In this document: positions 19,941 through 28,570 of the stretch, piece by piece
Layout: the number at the start of each line of letters is the position of its first letter
Numbering within the stretch: the stretch's first letter is position 1
DNA from: Ligilactobacillus araffinosus DSM 20653
GTDB taxonomy: Bacteria; Bacillota; Bacilli; Lactobacillales; Lactobacillaceae
Assembly: GCF_001435375.1 (NCBI RefSeq)
Contig: NZ_AYYZ01000025.1
Coordinates: forward strand, 62,001 to 126,000
Reading direction: 5' to 3'
Length of the DNA stretch: 64,000 nucleotides
The notes under the pieces: model-generated
Seen by the model: only the letters and a program-made list of their open reading frames with translations
Database searches by the model: none
What the model was told of the DNA's origin: nothing
Program-made: the position numbers and the translations under genes

Positions 19941-21614
19941 TTAATGTTGCTTAAAAATTTTAATATTGAAAATTATACATACAATAATTGAAATCAACCA
20001 CGCAATCCGCGCTAATAATGTATATCCATATTTAACTTCAATCTTATTACTGCCATCTACCAAATTAACTTGAGTTGCTCCATCAGCATCTGAAGGCTGT
20101 GCTGCTTGATGAACCCCATTAACAGTTACCTTTTCACCTGGGAAAAAGTAAACAGGTAAAATGGCTGTCGTTGAACCATCAGAATCATAACTGAATTTCA
20201 TATTATATGAATCAGACATTTTATGTTTTACATGTTGCCAATTATCGTTTGCATATATTTTATAGTCACTTATATATCCTGCATCTCCATTAGATTTTGC
20301 TGGATAATAATCACCTAATCCATTAAAATCTGCTTTTTTTGTAATTTGACTCAAATAAAAGTGACTATTTGATCCTACATGATAGCCATCCATCTGATTT
20401 ACACCAGTCATTGTCCCCCAATGAGCAAATAAAACTCCTAAAATTAAAACATTAAATAGCTTAATTGACTTACTCTGCGAATAATTTATTTGATAATCCT
20501 TAACTAACTCACTTGCTGCAACTGGGAAAAGAAGCGATGCCATTGTAATAAATCTCCATGGAAATTGTAATAAACCAAACATATTCTGAAAAACATCCCA
20601 TGGGAAAAGTGATGTTGTAATAAATGTAAAGAAAACCGCCGCAAACAATACATCTTTAAAAAATCCTTTAATTTTCTTCAAATTCAAAATAATTACAACA
20701 AATAAAATTAGAAATACTGGATTAAAGACATCTCTACTACCCGCGATGTTATTTAATGACCAATCAAGTAATTGACGTGGAATTAACGAACATACATATA
20801 AATTCATCGGTCCTGGCCCATTTACTTTAACAGTTAACATCGTTTGTAACATTGGAACAAGAAAACCTAGTCCTAGTACAATGCTCATCCCTGTTGCCTT
20901 AAGTAATGCAATAAAACGTTGCTTATTCATTTGTTTTTTCACTAAATTTAAACAAATAAAAAATAAGACTAATAATGCAGCAATTACTAAAGATAAAACA
21001 TGAGTATAAACAAGTAACGTCATTCCAATAACAAGAGTTTTCCAGTGTGGAGTCTTTTCATAGAAAATTTGGAAAATTCCCAACAAGACAAGTGGGAAGA
21101 AAGTCATTGAAATAACTTCTCCCATATCTACTCGAAAATAAATATCTGAAGTACGGCAAATAGCAAAAGTATATAATATAGCCGCAAAAATCGATGGAAG
21201 CGTTGTTTGTTTCATACGTTTTACACATTGATATGTAATTTCAAGAGTTGCAAATGTTATTAAGAGAAAATAAATATAATAACCGCCAACCAAACTTCCA
21301 GTTAATTTGATTAACAAATACATTGGGTAAATAGTTCCCCAAGGATACATTAAATTAACAGCAGACGCATTATGTTGAAAATATTTAAAATTAATCGGTG
21401 ATTTCCAAATATTTTCAAGACTCATGACTCTTGAAAAATTAAATTGGCCATCAATATCTGCTTTAATAATTGGCTGTCCTTTTGTATTAAAGAAAAATAT
21501 TAAATAACAAAAGCTTAAAATTATAAAAAATATAATTCTAATTAAGTTACGTTTTACATTATCGTTTAATTTAAATGATGTAGAAATATTCTTTTTATTA
21601 TTCTCCTGCACCAA
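19941..21614 (-). CDS. polytopic membrane protein, PTPS-related/YfhO-like (probable GT-C glycosyltransferase)
   Basis: A 557-residue protein with about 11-12 membrane helices, an N-terminal cytoplasmic tail, and an outer loop after helix 1 with IKADIDGQFNFSRVMSLEN. A C-terminal extracytoplasmic beta-rich domain (about 420-530) precedes a final helix. This resembles the 6-pyruvoyl-tetrahydropterin-synthase-related membrane family and YfhO, thought to use polyprenyl-phosphate sugars outside the membrane. The start is TTG (21614) or the next codon GTG, both just after AGGAGG. It is followed by the YfhO gene and preceded by another GT-C-like gene, suggesting a joint role in decorating a wall polymer. 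Acceptor unknown. Confidence 0.65.
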   Translation of the reverse strand: MVQENNKKNISTSFKLNDNVKRNLIRIIFFIILSFCYLIFFFNTKGQPIIKADIDGQFNFSRVMSLENIWKSPINFKYFQHNASAVNLMYPWGTIYPMYLLIKLTGSLVGGYYIYFLLITFATLEITYQCVKRMKQTTLPSIFAAILYTFAICRTSDIYFRVDMGEVISMTFFPLVLLGIFQIFYEKTPHWKTLVIGMTLLVYTHVLSLVIAALLVLFFICLNLVKKQMNKQRFIALLKATGMSIVLGLGFLVPMLQTMLTVKVNGPGPMNLYVCSLIPRQLLDWSLNNIAGSRDVFNPVFLILFVVIILNLKKIKGFFKDVLFAAVFFTFITTSLFPWDVFQNMFGLLQFPWRFITMASLLFPVAASELVKDYQINYSQSKSIKLFNVLILGVLFAHWGTMTGVNQMDGYHVGSNSHFYLSQITKKADFNGLGDYYPAKSNGDAGYISDYKIYANDNWQHVKHKMSDSYNMKFSYDSDGSTTAILPVYFFPGEKVTVNGVHQAAQPSDADGATQVNLVDGSNKIEVKYGYTLLARIAWLISIIVCIIFNIKIFKQH

Positions 21615-21636
21615 TATTTCCTCCTTAACATATTAA

Positions 21637-23229
21637 TTATTTGTTATAAAATACAGTGTAACTATGTCCATTAACATTCATTTTTATGTAAGATAATGAT
21701 TTTAAATAGTCATAATTATCAACGTCTTTTGTTTGAACTATGTAAGCAGATTTTCCAGATTGAAGTTGTTGTGGAAGATCTGTATGATACTTTTGTAACG
21801 AATCCATATCGTTGGGGTTTGGATCTTCTAAGCATCGCATAAACGAATCACAGTCAAATGGAATACCATAATAATTATCTACATTTAATTTATTAAGTTT
21901 TGAAATAAAATTTCTTGATTCTTTAAAATTAATAATATATCCAGGAAACTGATTTATTGTTAATTCCTTATTCAAATAATCTGTAAAATAATAATTTGTA
22001 AATATTCCTGTTGAAATGAAAATTATACCTATTGTAATTGCTTTAATGATAAATTTTTTCTTTAAATTCAATAATTTTCCAAGTCCTAATCCTGACCATA
22101 TACTCAAAACAACTATTATAATTGACCAGTGATTAAAGTTGGGGAGTACAAGTAATAAGATAGGTACTAACATCAATGATAACAAAATTAAATTCTTTGA
22201 GAATTTGTCTTCTTTATTATTTTTTCTTCCAAATAATCCTATAACCGCTAAAACAAACATTAATAGATGGATGATCGAATAATTAGGAATGCTAGAATGA
22301 AACATTAAATCGTTTCCCGTTACTAATTGTTTCAAGCTATCAAATGTGTTGTTTACTATATTGTCAATTATATTTCCTTTGAAGGTAATCATTGAACTTC
22401 CTGCACGCGTTGCCCCAAGAGCCCCAACAGAAAACCATAAAATCTTAAATGGTTTAACACCACAAAATTGAACAAGTAAATAACAAATTATTGGAATTAA
22501 TAAAATAAAGCTAACCAAAATACTTGCTATGATATCTTTCTGATTAAAATTCTTACATTTAAGTTGAATATAAATAACACATGCAAATAAGAAAGGTAAA
22601 ATTATCCATAATCCTACATAACAATATGAAAGTAAAGCAATCAAAAATAGTGAAATGTAACCGTATATTTTTTTATGTTCTGATACTGATATAAAAATAC
22701 ATCCTAAAATTGAAATAAAAAATGGCACAACAATACTGCAGTCTAATGCCCATCTTCCATACATTAATAACCATTCACAAGTCGTTAATGAGATAGTGAT
22801 ACCAACTACATAATTGGAATTTATCTTTATCCTTAGTAGTGAATATATTAAGAATATGACACTGAAAATAGTTAAAAAAGCCATTGGAAATCGAAATGCT
22901 GCTAAATTCATCCCGAAAGCTTTCATAAAAGGAATTGCTAAATGTCCATATAAAACAGATTGTCCTCCAGAAGATAATGAATATACTGGATTATGCATTA
23001 AATGTGAATCGATTCCATAATGAGCCAATGCCCAAGAATCATACATCGCAAAAGATTCATCACCAAAGAATCCAGGAATTTTTCCTAATAGAACTAATTC
23101 AAATACAGTGAAAAAAATTAAACATCCACCAATTACAATTTTTTGAATAGTATTTATATCACTTTTAACAACGATATAAATAATCCCTAAAACGAAGAAT
23201 AAAATACTTAAGGTTATAATTCCACTCAT
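21637..23229 (-). CDS. GT-C (PMT/ArnT-like) membrane glycosyltransferase
   Basis: A 530-residue protein with about 10-11 membrane helices. The first outer loop contains IPGFFGDESFAMYDSW, whose acidic GDES matches the catalytic loop position of GT39/ArnT-like (PMT_2) enzymes. The C-terminal 100 residues are an extracytoplasmic tail ending KMNVNGHSYTVFYNK. Such enzymes transfer a sugar from a polyprenyl-phosphate donor outside the membrane. A GtrB-like donor synthase lies immediately upstream, a natural source of that donor. The ATG at 23229 has AGAGGAG 5 bases upstream. AT content is higher than in the housekeeping genes around the operon. Confidence 0.7.
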   Translation of the reverse strand: MSGIITLSILFFVLGIIYIVVKSDINTIQKIVIGGCLIFFTVFELVLLGKIPGFFGDESFAMYDSWALAHYGIDSHLMHNPVYSLSSGGQSVLYGHLAIPFMKAFGMNLAAFRFPMAFLTIFSVIFLIYSLLRIKINSNYVVGITISLTTCEWLLMYGRWALDCSIVVPFFISILGCIFISVSEHKKIYGYISLFLIALLSYCYVGLWIILPFLFACVIYIQLKCKNFNQKDIIASILVSFILLIPIICYLLVQFCGVKPFKILWFSVGALGATRAGSSMITFKGNIIDNIVNNTFDSLKQLVTGNDLMFHSSIPNYSIIHLLMFVLAVIGLFGRKNNKEDKFSKNLILLSLMLVPILLLVLPNFNHWSIIIVVLSIWSGLGLGKLLNLKKKFIIKAITIGIIFISTGIFTNYYFTDYLNKELTINQFPGYIINFKESRNFISKLNKLNVDNYYGIPFDCDSFMRCLEDPNPNDMDSLQKYHTDLPQQLQSGKSAYIVQTKDVDNYDYLKSLSYIKMNVNGHSYTVFYNK

Positions 23230-23250
23230 TCCTACTCCTCTTCCTTTTAA

Positions 23251-24213
23251 CTAAAACTTATCCGAATAATCATCTTCCTCAATCGTAAATCTTGGACGAC
23301 CTTTTACCTCAGAATAAATCTTACCAATATATTCTCCAATCACACTGATACAAATCATTTGAACTCCACCAAGAACCCAGATTGAAATCATCATTGATGA
23401 CCAACCAGCAACAACATGCCCGAAACAACGCTGAATAAAAGTATAAATCATTAAAATAATTCCAATAAAGACAACACCAATTCCTAAGCCCATAATCAAT
23501 TTAATAGGAACTGTTGAAAACGAAGTGATTCCGTCTAACGCAAACTTGATCATTTTCTTTAATGGATATTTTGATTCGCCGGCGAAACGCTCTTTTCGCG
23601 CGTAGTAAACCTTAGCTGATGGAAAGCCAACCATTGGTACCATTCCACGCAGGAACAAGTTTCGTTCTTTAAATTGAAGCAATGTTTCGACTGCTCGCTT
23701 ACTCATTAACCGATAATCAGCGGAATTTGGAACCATATTAACCCCTAACTTCTTCATCAAATCATAGAATACAAGCGCCGTCTTTCGCTTGAATGCTGTA
23801 TCGGTATCACGATTGTTCCGTACACCGTAGACAATGTCCTTCCCCTCATGGTACTTTCGAACCATCTTTGGAATGGCATTGATATCATCCTGAAGATCAG
23901 CATCAATTGTAATCATCATATCTGAATAGTTAACTGCCGTTGTTAAGCCAGCAACTAGTGCATTTTGGTGACCAAAGTTCCGGCTGAACTTGATTCCAGC
24001 AATATAATCATGTTGTTCTTCAAACTTTTGAATTAAACTCCATGTTTTATCCTTGCTACCATCATCGACAAACAAAATTTTACTGTTATCAGCAACTTTT
24101 CGTTCATCAATCATATTTTCAAGAACTTCCCCAAGCTCTTTAACAGTTTCTGGTAATACTGCCTCTTCGTTGTAACATGGGACAATAATCGTTAATATTT
24201 TTTCTTTTCTCAT
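23251..24213 (-). CDS. GtrB/CsbB-like polyprenyl-phosphate glycosyltransferase (GT2)
   Basis: A 320-residue DPM1/GtrB-type enzyme. The GT2 domain has IIVPCYNEEAVLPETV, LFVDDGSKDKTW, SRNFGHQNALVAG and the DxD-type TIDADLQDD, and is followed by two membrane helices (about 228-300). It loads a sugar from a nucleotide sugar onto undecaprenyl phosphate at the inner membrane face. In Bacillus, CsbB works with YfhO; here the same partners sit in one operon. No GtcA-type flippase gene is visible. Start: the open frame begins at a TTG (24228), but AAAGG precedes the ATG at 24213. It is first in the operon. Confidence 0.9.
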   Translation of the reverse strand: MRKEKILTIIVPCYNEEAVLPETVKELGEVLENMIDERKVADNSKILFVDDGSKDKTWSLIQKFEEQHDYIAGIKFSRNFGHQNALVAGLTTAVNYSDMMITIDADLQDDINAIPKMVRKYHEGKDIVYGVRNNRDTDTAFKRKTALVFYDLMKKLGVNMVPNSADYRLMSKRAVETLLQFKERNLFLRGMVPMVGFPSAKVYYARKERFAGESKYPLKKMIKFALDGITSFSTVPIKLIMGLGIGVVFIGIILMIYTFIQRCFGHVVAGWSSMMISIWVLGGVQMICISVIGEYIGKIYSEVKGRPRFTIEEDDYSDKF

Positions 24214-24238
24214 TACTTGACCTTTCAATACAGTAATT

Positions 24239-24244
24239 ATTGTA
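24239..24244 (-). promoter_or_regulatory. possible -10 box of the glycosylation operon
   Basis: TACAAT on the minus strand, 25 bases before the GtrB-like start. No clear -35 box at the right spacing. The gap 24214-24468 otherwise holds only two terminator-like hairpins from the gene upstream. Confidence 0.25.
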
Positions 24245-24295
24245 CAGAAAAAGATTATGAAATTTTATTTCAAAAATAAATTCTTTTTTATCTTC

Positions 24296-24330
24296 ACAAA
24301 AAAAGCAACTTCTCTATACAGCGAAATTGC
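24296..24330 (-). terminator. terminator upstream of the glycosylation operon
   Basis: GCAACTTC (24305-24312) and GAAATTGC (24323-24330) form an 8-bp stem with one G-U pair on the minus strand, followed by T7. It would stop transcription from the acyltransferase gene. Confidence 0.75.
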
Positions 24331-24426
24331 TTAAATATCAATATCAGTTAACTAATATAAATTTTAAAAAAATTTTGATTAAACGTCAAATACTTTTCGC
24401 TAGATCAATATTGATTTTTCATAAAT

Positions 24427-24450
24427 CAAAAAAGGTGAGACACCCTTCAG
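24427..24450 (-). terminator. terminator just after the acyltransferase gene
   Basis: On the minus strand AAGG-G-TG, 3-nt loop, CACCTT makes a short stem with one bulge, followed by T6, about 20 bases past the acyltransferase stop. It is weaker than the second hairpin at 24296-24330. Confidence 0.5.
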
Positions 24451-24468
24451 TATTCCACCATCTTACAG

Positions 24469-25575
24469 CTATTTACTTCTGCTGAATCTGTTAAAGACAA
24501 ATGAAATTGCATTAAAAATCAAAATTCTGACATAATCGATCAACGAACAAATGATGAAAATCAACGGGCACACAATTACCGCTATAATCAAGTAATGTTT
24601 TACATTTGGAACCAATAAAGCTGGCATTTTAAGCCACTTAAGCCAAATCATTTGCTCCATGATTGGATTATCGTGAATCAGATAAACGCCAAAGGTGGTT
24701 GCCGCAATTGCGTTGATCAACCGGTTGTGGCCGAGATGTATATTCTTGAAAAGCAAAATGATTCCCGTTGCCATTAAAACAATTGAAGGACTGAATTGTC
24801 CTGCAATATTGATAAAGCTATTGTGATAGAACTGTTGATTATGCGTCGTTGCGCCCATGTAGTCATAGTAAAAGATCACGGCTGCCATCAAAATAGCCCC
24901 AGCAATTGTCAAGAATGTTCCTAAAAGACATTCATGCTTCGTACCATAAAGACGGATATAACCGCCAATAAGATAATACAAAATAAAGACAACCAATTGA
25001 CCATACCAGCCATAACTTCCAAAATTCGGAATCAGTGTTGGAACCAGCGTAAACGTAATGGCAATGATGATGATCAAATTCCGGTATTGCTGGCGGGTAA
25101 TATTATGTAATGCAACGTTGATGTACGGATAAACCAAATATAATAAGATGTATTCACTTACAAACCAGCAACTATTATAGAAAAGCGGTAAGAACGTTTG
25201 TTGAAGAACAATCGTATTCTTGGGATTTACCCATTTAAAGTGCACGGCAACAAAGTAAATGATGATTGAGTAAAGATAAACTTGAACGATTAACATCAAA
25301 ATCTTTTTGAAAGATTTCTTCCCGTTGATCGAAGAATTTACTAAAAAATACCCTGAAATCATTACGAAGATTCCAACAGCAACCTTTCCCAGCGTTGCGA
25401 CCATCTGACCCGTAAAGGTTGTTAACCAAACATTGGTAGCAACTGGCGTCCAGCCACCAATACTTGTATTATTATTCAACAATCCGTGAACAACTGAATG
25501 GTGGAAGATAATGAAAAGCATTGCGATAATTCTCAATAATTCAAAGTTCGAATTTCTCTCTTTCTTTAATCCCAC
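24469..25575 (-). CDS. acyltransferase family 3 (OafA-like) membrane O-acyltransferase
   Basis: A 368-residue protein with about ten membrane helices and the family start ERNSNFELLRIIAMLFIIFHHS, where the HH is the conserved site of Acyltransferase_3 proteins. It also has VGIFVMISGYFLV and FGVYLIHDNP. Such enzymes acetylate or succinylate cell-surface polysaccharides from cytoplasmic acyl-CoA; the target is unknown. The start is GTG at 25575 with AGAGGTG 5 bases upstream. It is flanked by terminators on both sides, so it is a single-gene unit, but its position next to the glycosylation operon suggests a shared surface polymer. Confidence 0.9.
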   Translation of the reverse strand: MGLKKERNSNFELLRIIAMLFIIFHHSVVHGLLNNNTSIGGWTPVATNVWLTTFTGQMVATLGKVAVGIFVMISGYFLVNSSINGKKSFKKILMLIVQVYLYSIIIYFVAVHFKWVNPKNTIVLQQTFLPLFYNSCWFVSEYILLYLVYPYINVALHNITRQQYRNLIIIIAITFTLVPTLIPNFGSYGWYGQLVVFILYYLIGGYIRLYGTKHECLLGTFLTIAGAILMAAVIFYYDYMGATTHNQQFYHNSFINIAGQFSPSIVLMATGIILLFKNIHLGHNRLINAIAATTFGVYLIHDNPIMEQMIWLKWLKMPALLVPNVKHYLIIAVIVCPLIFIICSLIDYVRILIFNAISFVFNRFSRSK

Positions 25576-25663
25576 AATTACACCTCTAATTATTTATGTA
25601 TCAGTACCTAATTTAATGAAAGATTGACTAAAGGTCAAATATTTTTAATAATTTTATCTCATC

Positions 25664-25691
25664 AAAAAAATGGAACGCAACACTACGCTCC
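25664..25691 (-). terminator. terminator between the small open frame at 25790-26002 and the acyltransferase gene
   Basis: GGAACG (25672-25677) and CGCTCC (25686-25691) pair over 6 bp (one wobble on the minus strand), followed by ATTTTTTTGA. It implies a transcript arriving from 25,700-26,000. Confidence 0.6.
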
Positions 25692-25789
25692 ACCGTACAA
25701 TCATTAATTTGATATTTTTATTTTATCCTTAATTATTCATAAATCAAGCTTGATTTAAATTTTTTATGGATATTTAAGGTTTTATGGCG

Positions 25790-26002
25790 TTACCACTTTT
25801 TCTTTATTGCATGGCGGTTTCTTTCAAGATTCTTAGAAGTTAAAATGCTGCTAATTAAATCCTTAATCTTATTCGGCAAATCTTCCCAAAGAAAATCAAC
25901 CAGAACGATATAGCTCATCCATAAATCTAAAATCAATTCAATTAATTCACATCCCCACTCAATTAACTGATTTAAAGCCGTACTTTGATTTTTACTATAC
26001 AC
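25790..26002 (-). CDS. short open frame of uncertain reality
   Basis: A 70-residue frame starting at GTG, with a hydrophobic centre (LIELILDLWMSYIVLVDFLW) that could be one membrane helix, and a basic C-terminus. I do not recognise it. There is no properly spaced Shine-Dalgarno (a GGAG overlaps the start codon). The terminator hairpin about 100 bases downstream supports transcription, not translation. It could be a remnant of a larger gene. Confidence 0.25.
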   Translation of the reverse strand: MYSKNQSTALNQLIEWGCELIELILDLWMSYIVLVDFLWEDLPNKIKDLISSILTSKNLERNRHAIKKKW

Positions 26003-26371
26003 TCCACTACTTAAAGGTCAGCAAACTTAGAATTTATAGATCTTTAACCTCTTCTTAATTCCTAAATAGTAGAATCTTACTTCATATACTAGAAGTTTAA
26101 CAAAAATAATTCAAAACGCCAAAGTATCCCAAAAGAGAAATGTGTACTCAGCTTTAAATAACGTAATTGACGTTAGAGTCCAATCACGATGATTAACTGT
26201 TTATAATAATTCTACCATCCGATATTAAGAGAATCATTATACGCTTTAAGAGGTCAATATATTTTTTATTAAGATTCAGCATTATATAATTTGTTACATT
26301 ATGAAAAAATTACATCTAACTATATAATTAATTTTATATTTAAAACTAAATATGTCGGAAATAATATAATT
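26003..26371. other. 369-bp AT-rich gap without a recognisable gene
   Basis: No reading frame with a ribosome-binding site, no strong hairpin and no long repeat was seen. It separates the surface-polymer genes from the tandem paralogs and may be decayed sequence. Confidence 0.5.
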
Positions 26372-26839
26372 TTAAAATAACTTTTCTTTCAAATCCTTTT
26401 TCAACCGTGAACATGCCTCTTCCAATTCTTTAAAATTTTCTTTTGTGAGAAAATATAGATTTCCATTTACTGAATCTTCATTTTTTAGACTAATTTTAAA
26501 GTCTCCTATTGGTCCTCCTAAAGGGACTCTACTTATTGGATTTATTTTTCCAATTATCGATATTTTTTCAATATTTTCAAAATTGATTTTTTTCACTTTA
26601 CATCTAAATATTTTAAATACACGTGTAATTATAAACTTATTTTCAAAATCTATAATTAACACCGGTTTTTTCCTAAGATATAGAAAACGATAAAAATAAA
26701 TAATAAAAACAAATACCCAAAATAAAATCCAAAAAGATTTAGCATTTCCGTTCCAAAAAAAATATATAAATCCCAATATACTTAAAAGCATGAGCAGCCA
26801 TATAACATTAGATTGAATCGCTTCAAACCTATTTTTCAT
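26372..26839 (-). CDS. small two-helix membrane protein, member 3 of a tandem paralog set
   Basis: A 155-residue protein: short N-terminal tail, two membrane helices (about 13-31 and 34-52), then a soluble domain of about 100 residues that looks beta-rich and ends in a helix (KELEEACSRLKKDLKEKL). Shared landmarks with its two neighbours are the IDF after the helices, a FENIEKISI-like strand, NLYF before the last helix, and the terminal RLKxxL. The layout recalls PH-like domain membrane proteins, but I do not recognise the family. The ATG has a GGGGGGA Shine-Dalgarno in a leader (TCTAGGGGGGATTCTAA) very like that of member 1. Its own terminator-separated unit. Confidence 0.7.
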   Translation of the reverse strand: MKNRFEAIQSNVIWLLMLLSILGFIYFFWNGNAKSFWILFWVFVFIIYFYRFLYLRKKPVLIIDFENKFIITRVFKIFRCKVKKINFENIEKISIIGKINPISRVPLGGPIGDFKISLKNEDSVNGNLYFLTKENFKELEEACSRLKKDLKEKLF

Positions 26840-26878
26840 TTAGAATCCCCCCTAGATCTTTTGTAACATCCGTAATTA

Positions 26879-26914
26879 CAAAAATAGCCCTCATCATCGC
26901 TATTACAGGCTATT
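26879..26914 (-). terminator. terminator between paralogs 2 and 3
   Basis: AATAGCC (26883-26889) pairs with GGCTATT (26908-26914), followed on the minus strand by TTTTTG. It resembles the hairpin at 28120-28141 in sequence and position. Confidence 0.6.
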
Positions 26915-26986
26915 CATTCTATTTTTATTCATCTGTTAAACGTTTCAGTAAATAACAATAAAAATTATATGTATGTAAATTAGTTA

Positions 26987-27526
26987 TCAATTAACATTTA
27001 ACTCTGATTTTAAACGATTAATCACTGATTTTAATTCTTTAGAACTTCTACATGTCATTAGATTTAATGATATAGAAATAATATTATTACCCTTAGTTAA
27101 GTCATACGGCAATCCTTCACAAGTTGTCTTTGTCTTAACCAAAAGAACAGCAAATTTAAGACTTATCAAATGAGTACTCAATCCTTTAATATCTACATCA
27201 GCAATATCATCAAAACTTATCTTCTTTGCATCTCCTGCTTTAACATTCCCCGCCATTCCATTCAACTCATAGTTGAAAGTTTTACGAAAAGAAATAATCC
27301 CATGGTCAAAATCAATTTTTAAAGGCGAACTAATTACCGCACGGAAAGAAACAACTACACAAACCAAAAGTCCTAAAAGTGCAAGTCCTATTACATTTAT
27401 CAATGTAAAATGAAGAAAAAACTTAATAATAAGTAAAATAGGTAAACAACTAAAAAGACATATATAACACATAAAGAAAAACCACTTGATTGAAGACTCT
27501 TCAGCAATAAATGTATCTTTTTTCAA
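26987..27526 (-). CDS. small two-helix membrane protein, member 2 of a tandem paralog set
   Basis: A 179-residue protein with two membrane helices (about 14-35 and 41-66), then LKIDFDHGIISF, a longer middle segment (NGMAGNVKAGDAKKISFDDIADVDI) and the shared end SSKELKSVINRLKSELNVN. The soluble domain is on one side of the membrane, probably the cytoplasm given the positive residues. The start is TTG at 27526 with GAGGGAG 8 bases upstream. It follows member 1 by 40 bases and is probably cotranscribed with it. Function unknown; similarity to the neighbours is visible by eye mainly at the two conserved ends. Confidence 0.7.
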   Translation of the reverse strand: MKKDTFIAEESSIKWFFFMCYICLFSCLPILLIIKFFLHFTLINVIGLALLGLLVCVVVSFRAVISSPLKIDFDHGIISFRKTFNYELNGMAGNVKAGDAKKISFDDIADVDIKGLSTHLISLKFAVLLVKTKTTCEGLPYDLTKGNNIISISLNLMTCRSSKELKSVINRLKSELNVN

Positions 27527-27566
27527 AACAAATACTCCCTCACTAAAATTATCAAAACATTTAGTA

Positions 27567-28064
27567 TTATTTAATATCTAATTCTGATTTTAGACGTTGA
27601 ATTGCATCATCTAAATCCTTTATGCTTTTGCTAGTAGGAAAATATAAATTAGCGGATACAGTCATTCTATCATTAATCATCATTCCTGTTTTCTCATGCG
27701 GTTTTTTGACATCAATATTAATCATTCGATATATTCCTTCTCGACTAACAGAAATTTTCAAAATTTCATCAAAACGAATATCAATAGTTCGCTTACTAAA
27801 CAAAACCGGATTTTTTACAGTAATTGTTTTTTGATTAAAATCAAACGCCAATACAGATTTTGCAAATAAAAACCAGATGCATATTCCCAGTGAAACAACT
27901 AATCCTAAACCAATACCAATTACAGCAATCCACATACAAATTTGAAACACTAAATTTGGAATAGCAGATCTGTTAGAATAACAAAACCAAAATACAATTA
28001 TCATTGCAATAAATGTAACTAACCACTTAAAAATTGATTGATGAACTTTATATTTATTTTCCAT
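27567..28064 (-). CDS. small two-helix membrane protein, member 1 of a tandem paralog set
   Basis: A 165-residue protein with two membrane helices (about 12-28 and 36-66), then LAFDFNQKTITVKN, IRFDEILKISVS, SANLYFPTSKSIKDLDDAIQRLKSELDIK. The C-terminal RLKSEL is identical to member 2, and NLYF is shared with member 3. AGGAGG precedes the ATG at 28064. A good promoter and an upstream terminator place it first in the set. No known function; the PH-like fold is my guess from the strand-rich core and terminal helix. Confidence 0.75.
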   Translation of the reverse strand: MENKYKVHQSIFKWLVTFIAMIIVFWFCYSNRSAIPNLVFQICMWIAVIGIGLGLVVSLGICIWFLFAKSVLAFDFNQKTITVKNPVLFSKRTIDIRFDEILKISVSREGIYRMINIDVKKPHEKTGMMINDRMTVSANLYFPTSKSIKDLDDAIQRLKSELDIK

Positions 28065-28098
28065 TTAAATTCCTCCTAGACCCTTATATAACCGTAGA

Positions 28099-28127
28099 AT
28101 TGTATCAAATCCAAAAATAAATAGCAA
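28099..28127 (-). promoter_or_regulatory. promoter of the tandem paralog set
   Basis: Minus strand TTGCTA (28127-28122), 17-nt spacer, TACAAT (28104-28099) with an extended -10 TGA. Its -35 box lies inside the arm of the preceding terminator hairpin. Confidence 0.6.
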
Positions 28128-28141
28128 ATATGATTGCTATT
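28113..28141 (-). terminator. terminator upstream of the paralog set
   Basis: AATAGCAA (28120-28127) pairs perfectly with TTGCTATT (28134-28141), loop of 6, followed on the minus strand by TATTTTTGG. It ends a transcript from further upstream, perhaps the small frame at 28227-28367. Confidence 0.65.
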
Positions 28142-28226
28142 GTCGCCTATATCAATACGTGCAGTTTCTGCTTGTTGTTAATTAAAAACAACTATCGTTT
28201 TCCCCCCCCAAGTATTAATCCGGTTA

Positions 28227-28367
28227 CTAAAAATGAGTATGTTCGATACAACCGATTAACAATTCTTCATCTTTTTTATTGAGGTCTGACCGTTCCAGCA
28301 TATCTTGCACTTTATCGATTGCATATTGTCTTTTATCAGGCAACTTCCAAAAAATGAATATCGACAT
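28227..28367 (-). CDS. 46-residue open frame, small hypothetical protein or gene remnant
   Basis: Starts MSIFIFWKLPDKRQYAID and ends IGCIEHTHF; the second half is acidic and helical-looking (DMLERSDLNKKDEELL). I do not recognise it. There is no good Shine-Dalgarno before the ATG. A second short frame overlaps upstream in another phase (MKLRNNNYVDIHF), so this may be a frameshifted remnant. In its favour, a terminator follows about 90 bases downstream. The rest of the gap 28142-28522 holds a G8 tract (minus strand, 28202-28209) and no other gene. Confidence 0.25.
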   Translation of the reverse strand: MSIFIFWKLPDKRQYAIDKVQDMLERSDLNKKDEELLIGCIEHTHF

Positions 28368-28522
28368 AATTATTATTTCTTAGCTTCATGGCGCTTTAAC
28401 AACCACACCACAATAAACTCAATGTTTTAAAAATTACATCGATTTATGACAAAACGTATTCAAAATCGTATTCACTTTTCGTATCTTACTCAAACTTAAA
28501 GCTGGAAGATTAATTTGAAATC

Positions 28523-28560
28523 AAAATAAAAAAGCCTATGAACGTTAAATTCATAGACTT
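28523..28560 (-). terminator. terminator of polC
   Basis: AAGCCTATGAA (28532-28542) pairs with TTCATAGACTT (28550-28560), 11 bp with one G-U pair on the minus strand, followed by TTTTTTATTTTG. It lies directly after the polC stop. Confidence 0.9.
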
Positions 28561-28570
28561 CATTCTCTAT

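Noticed and set aside
26003-26371. Insertion sequence remnant in the AT-rich gap
   Set aside because: No terminal inverted repeats, target duplication or transposase-like frame could be seen.
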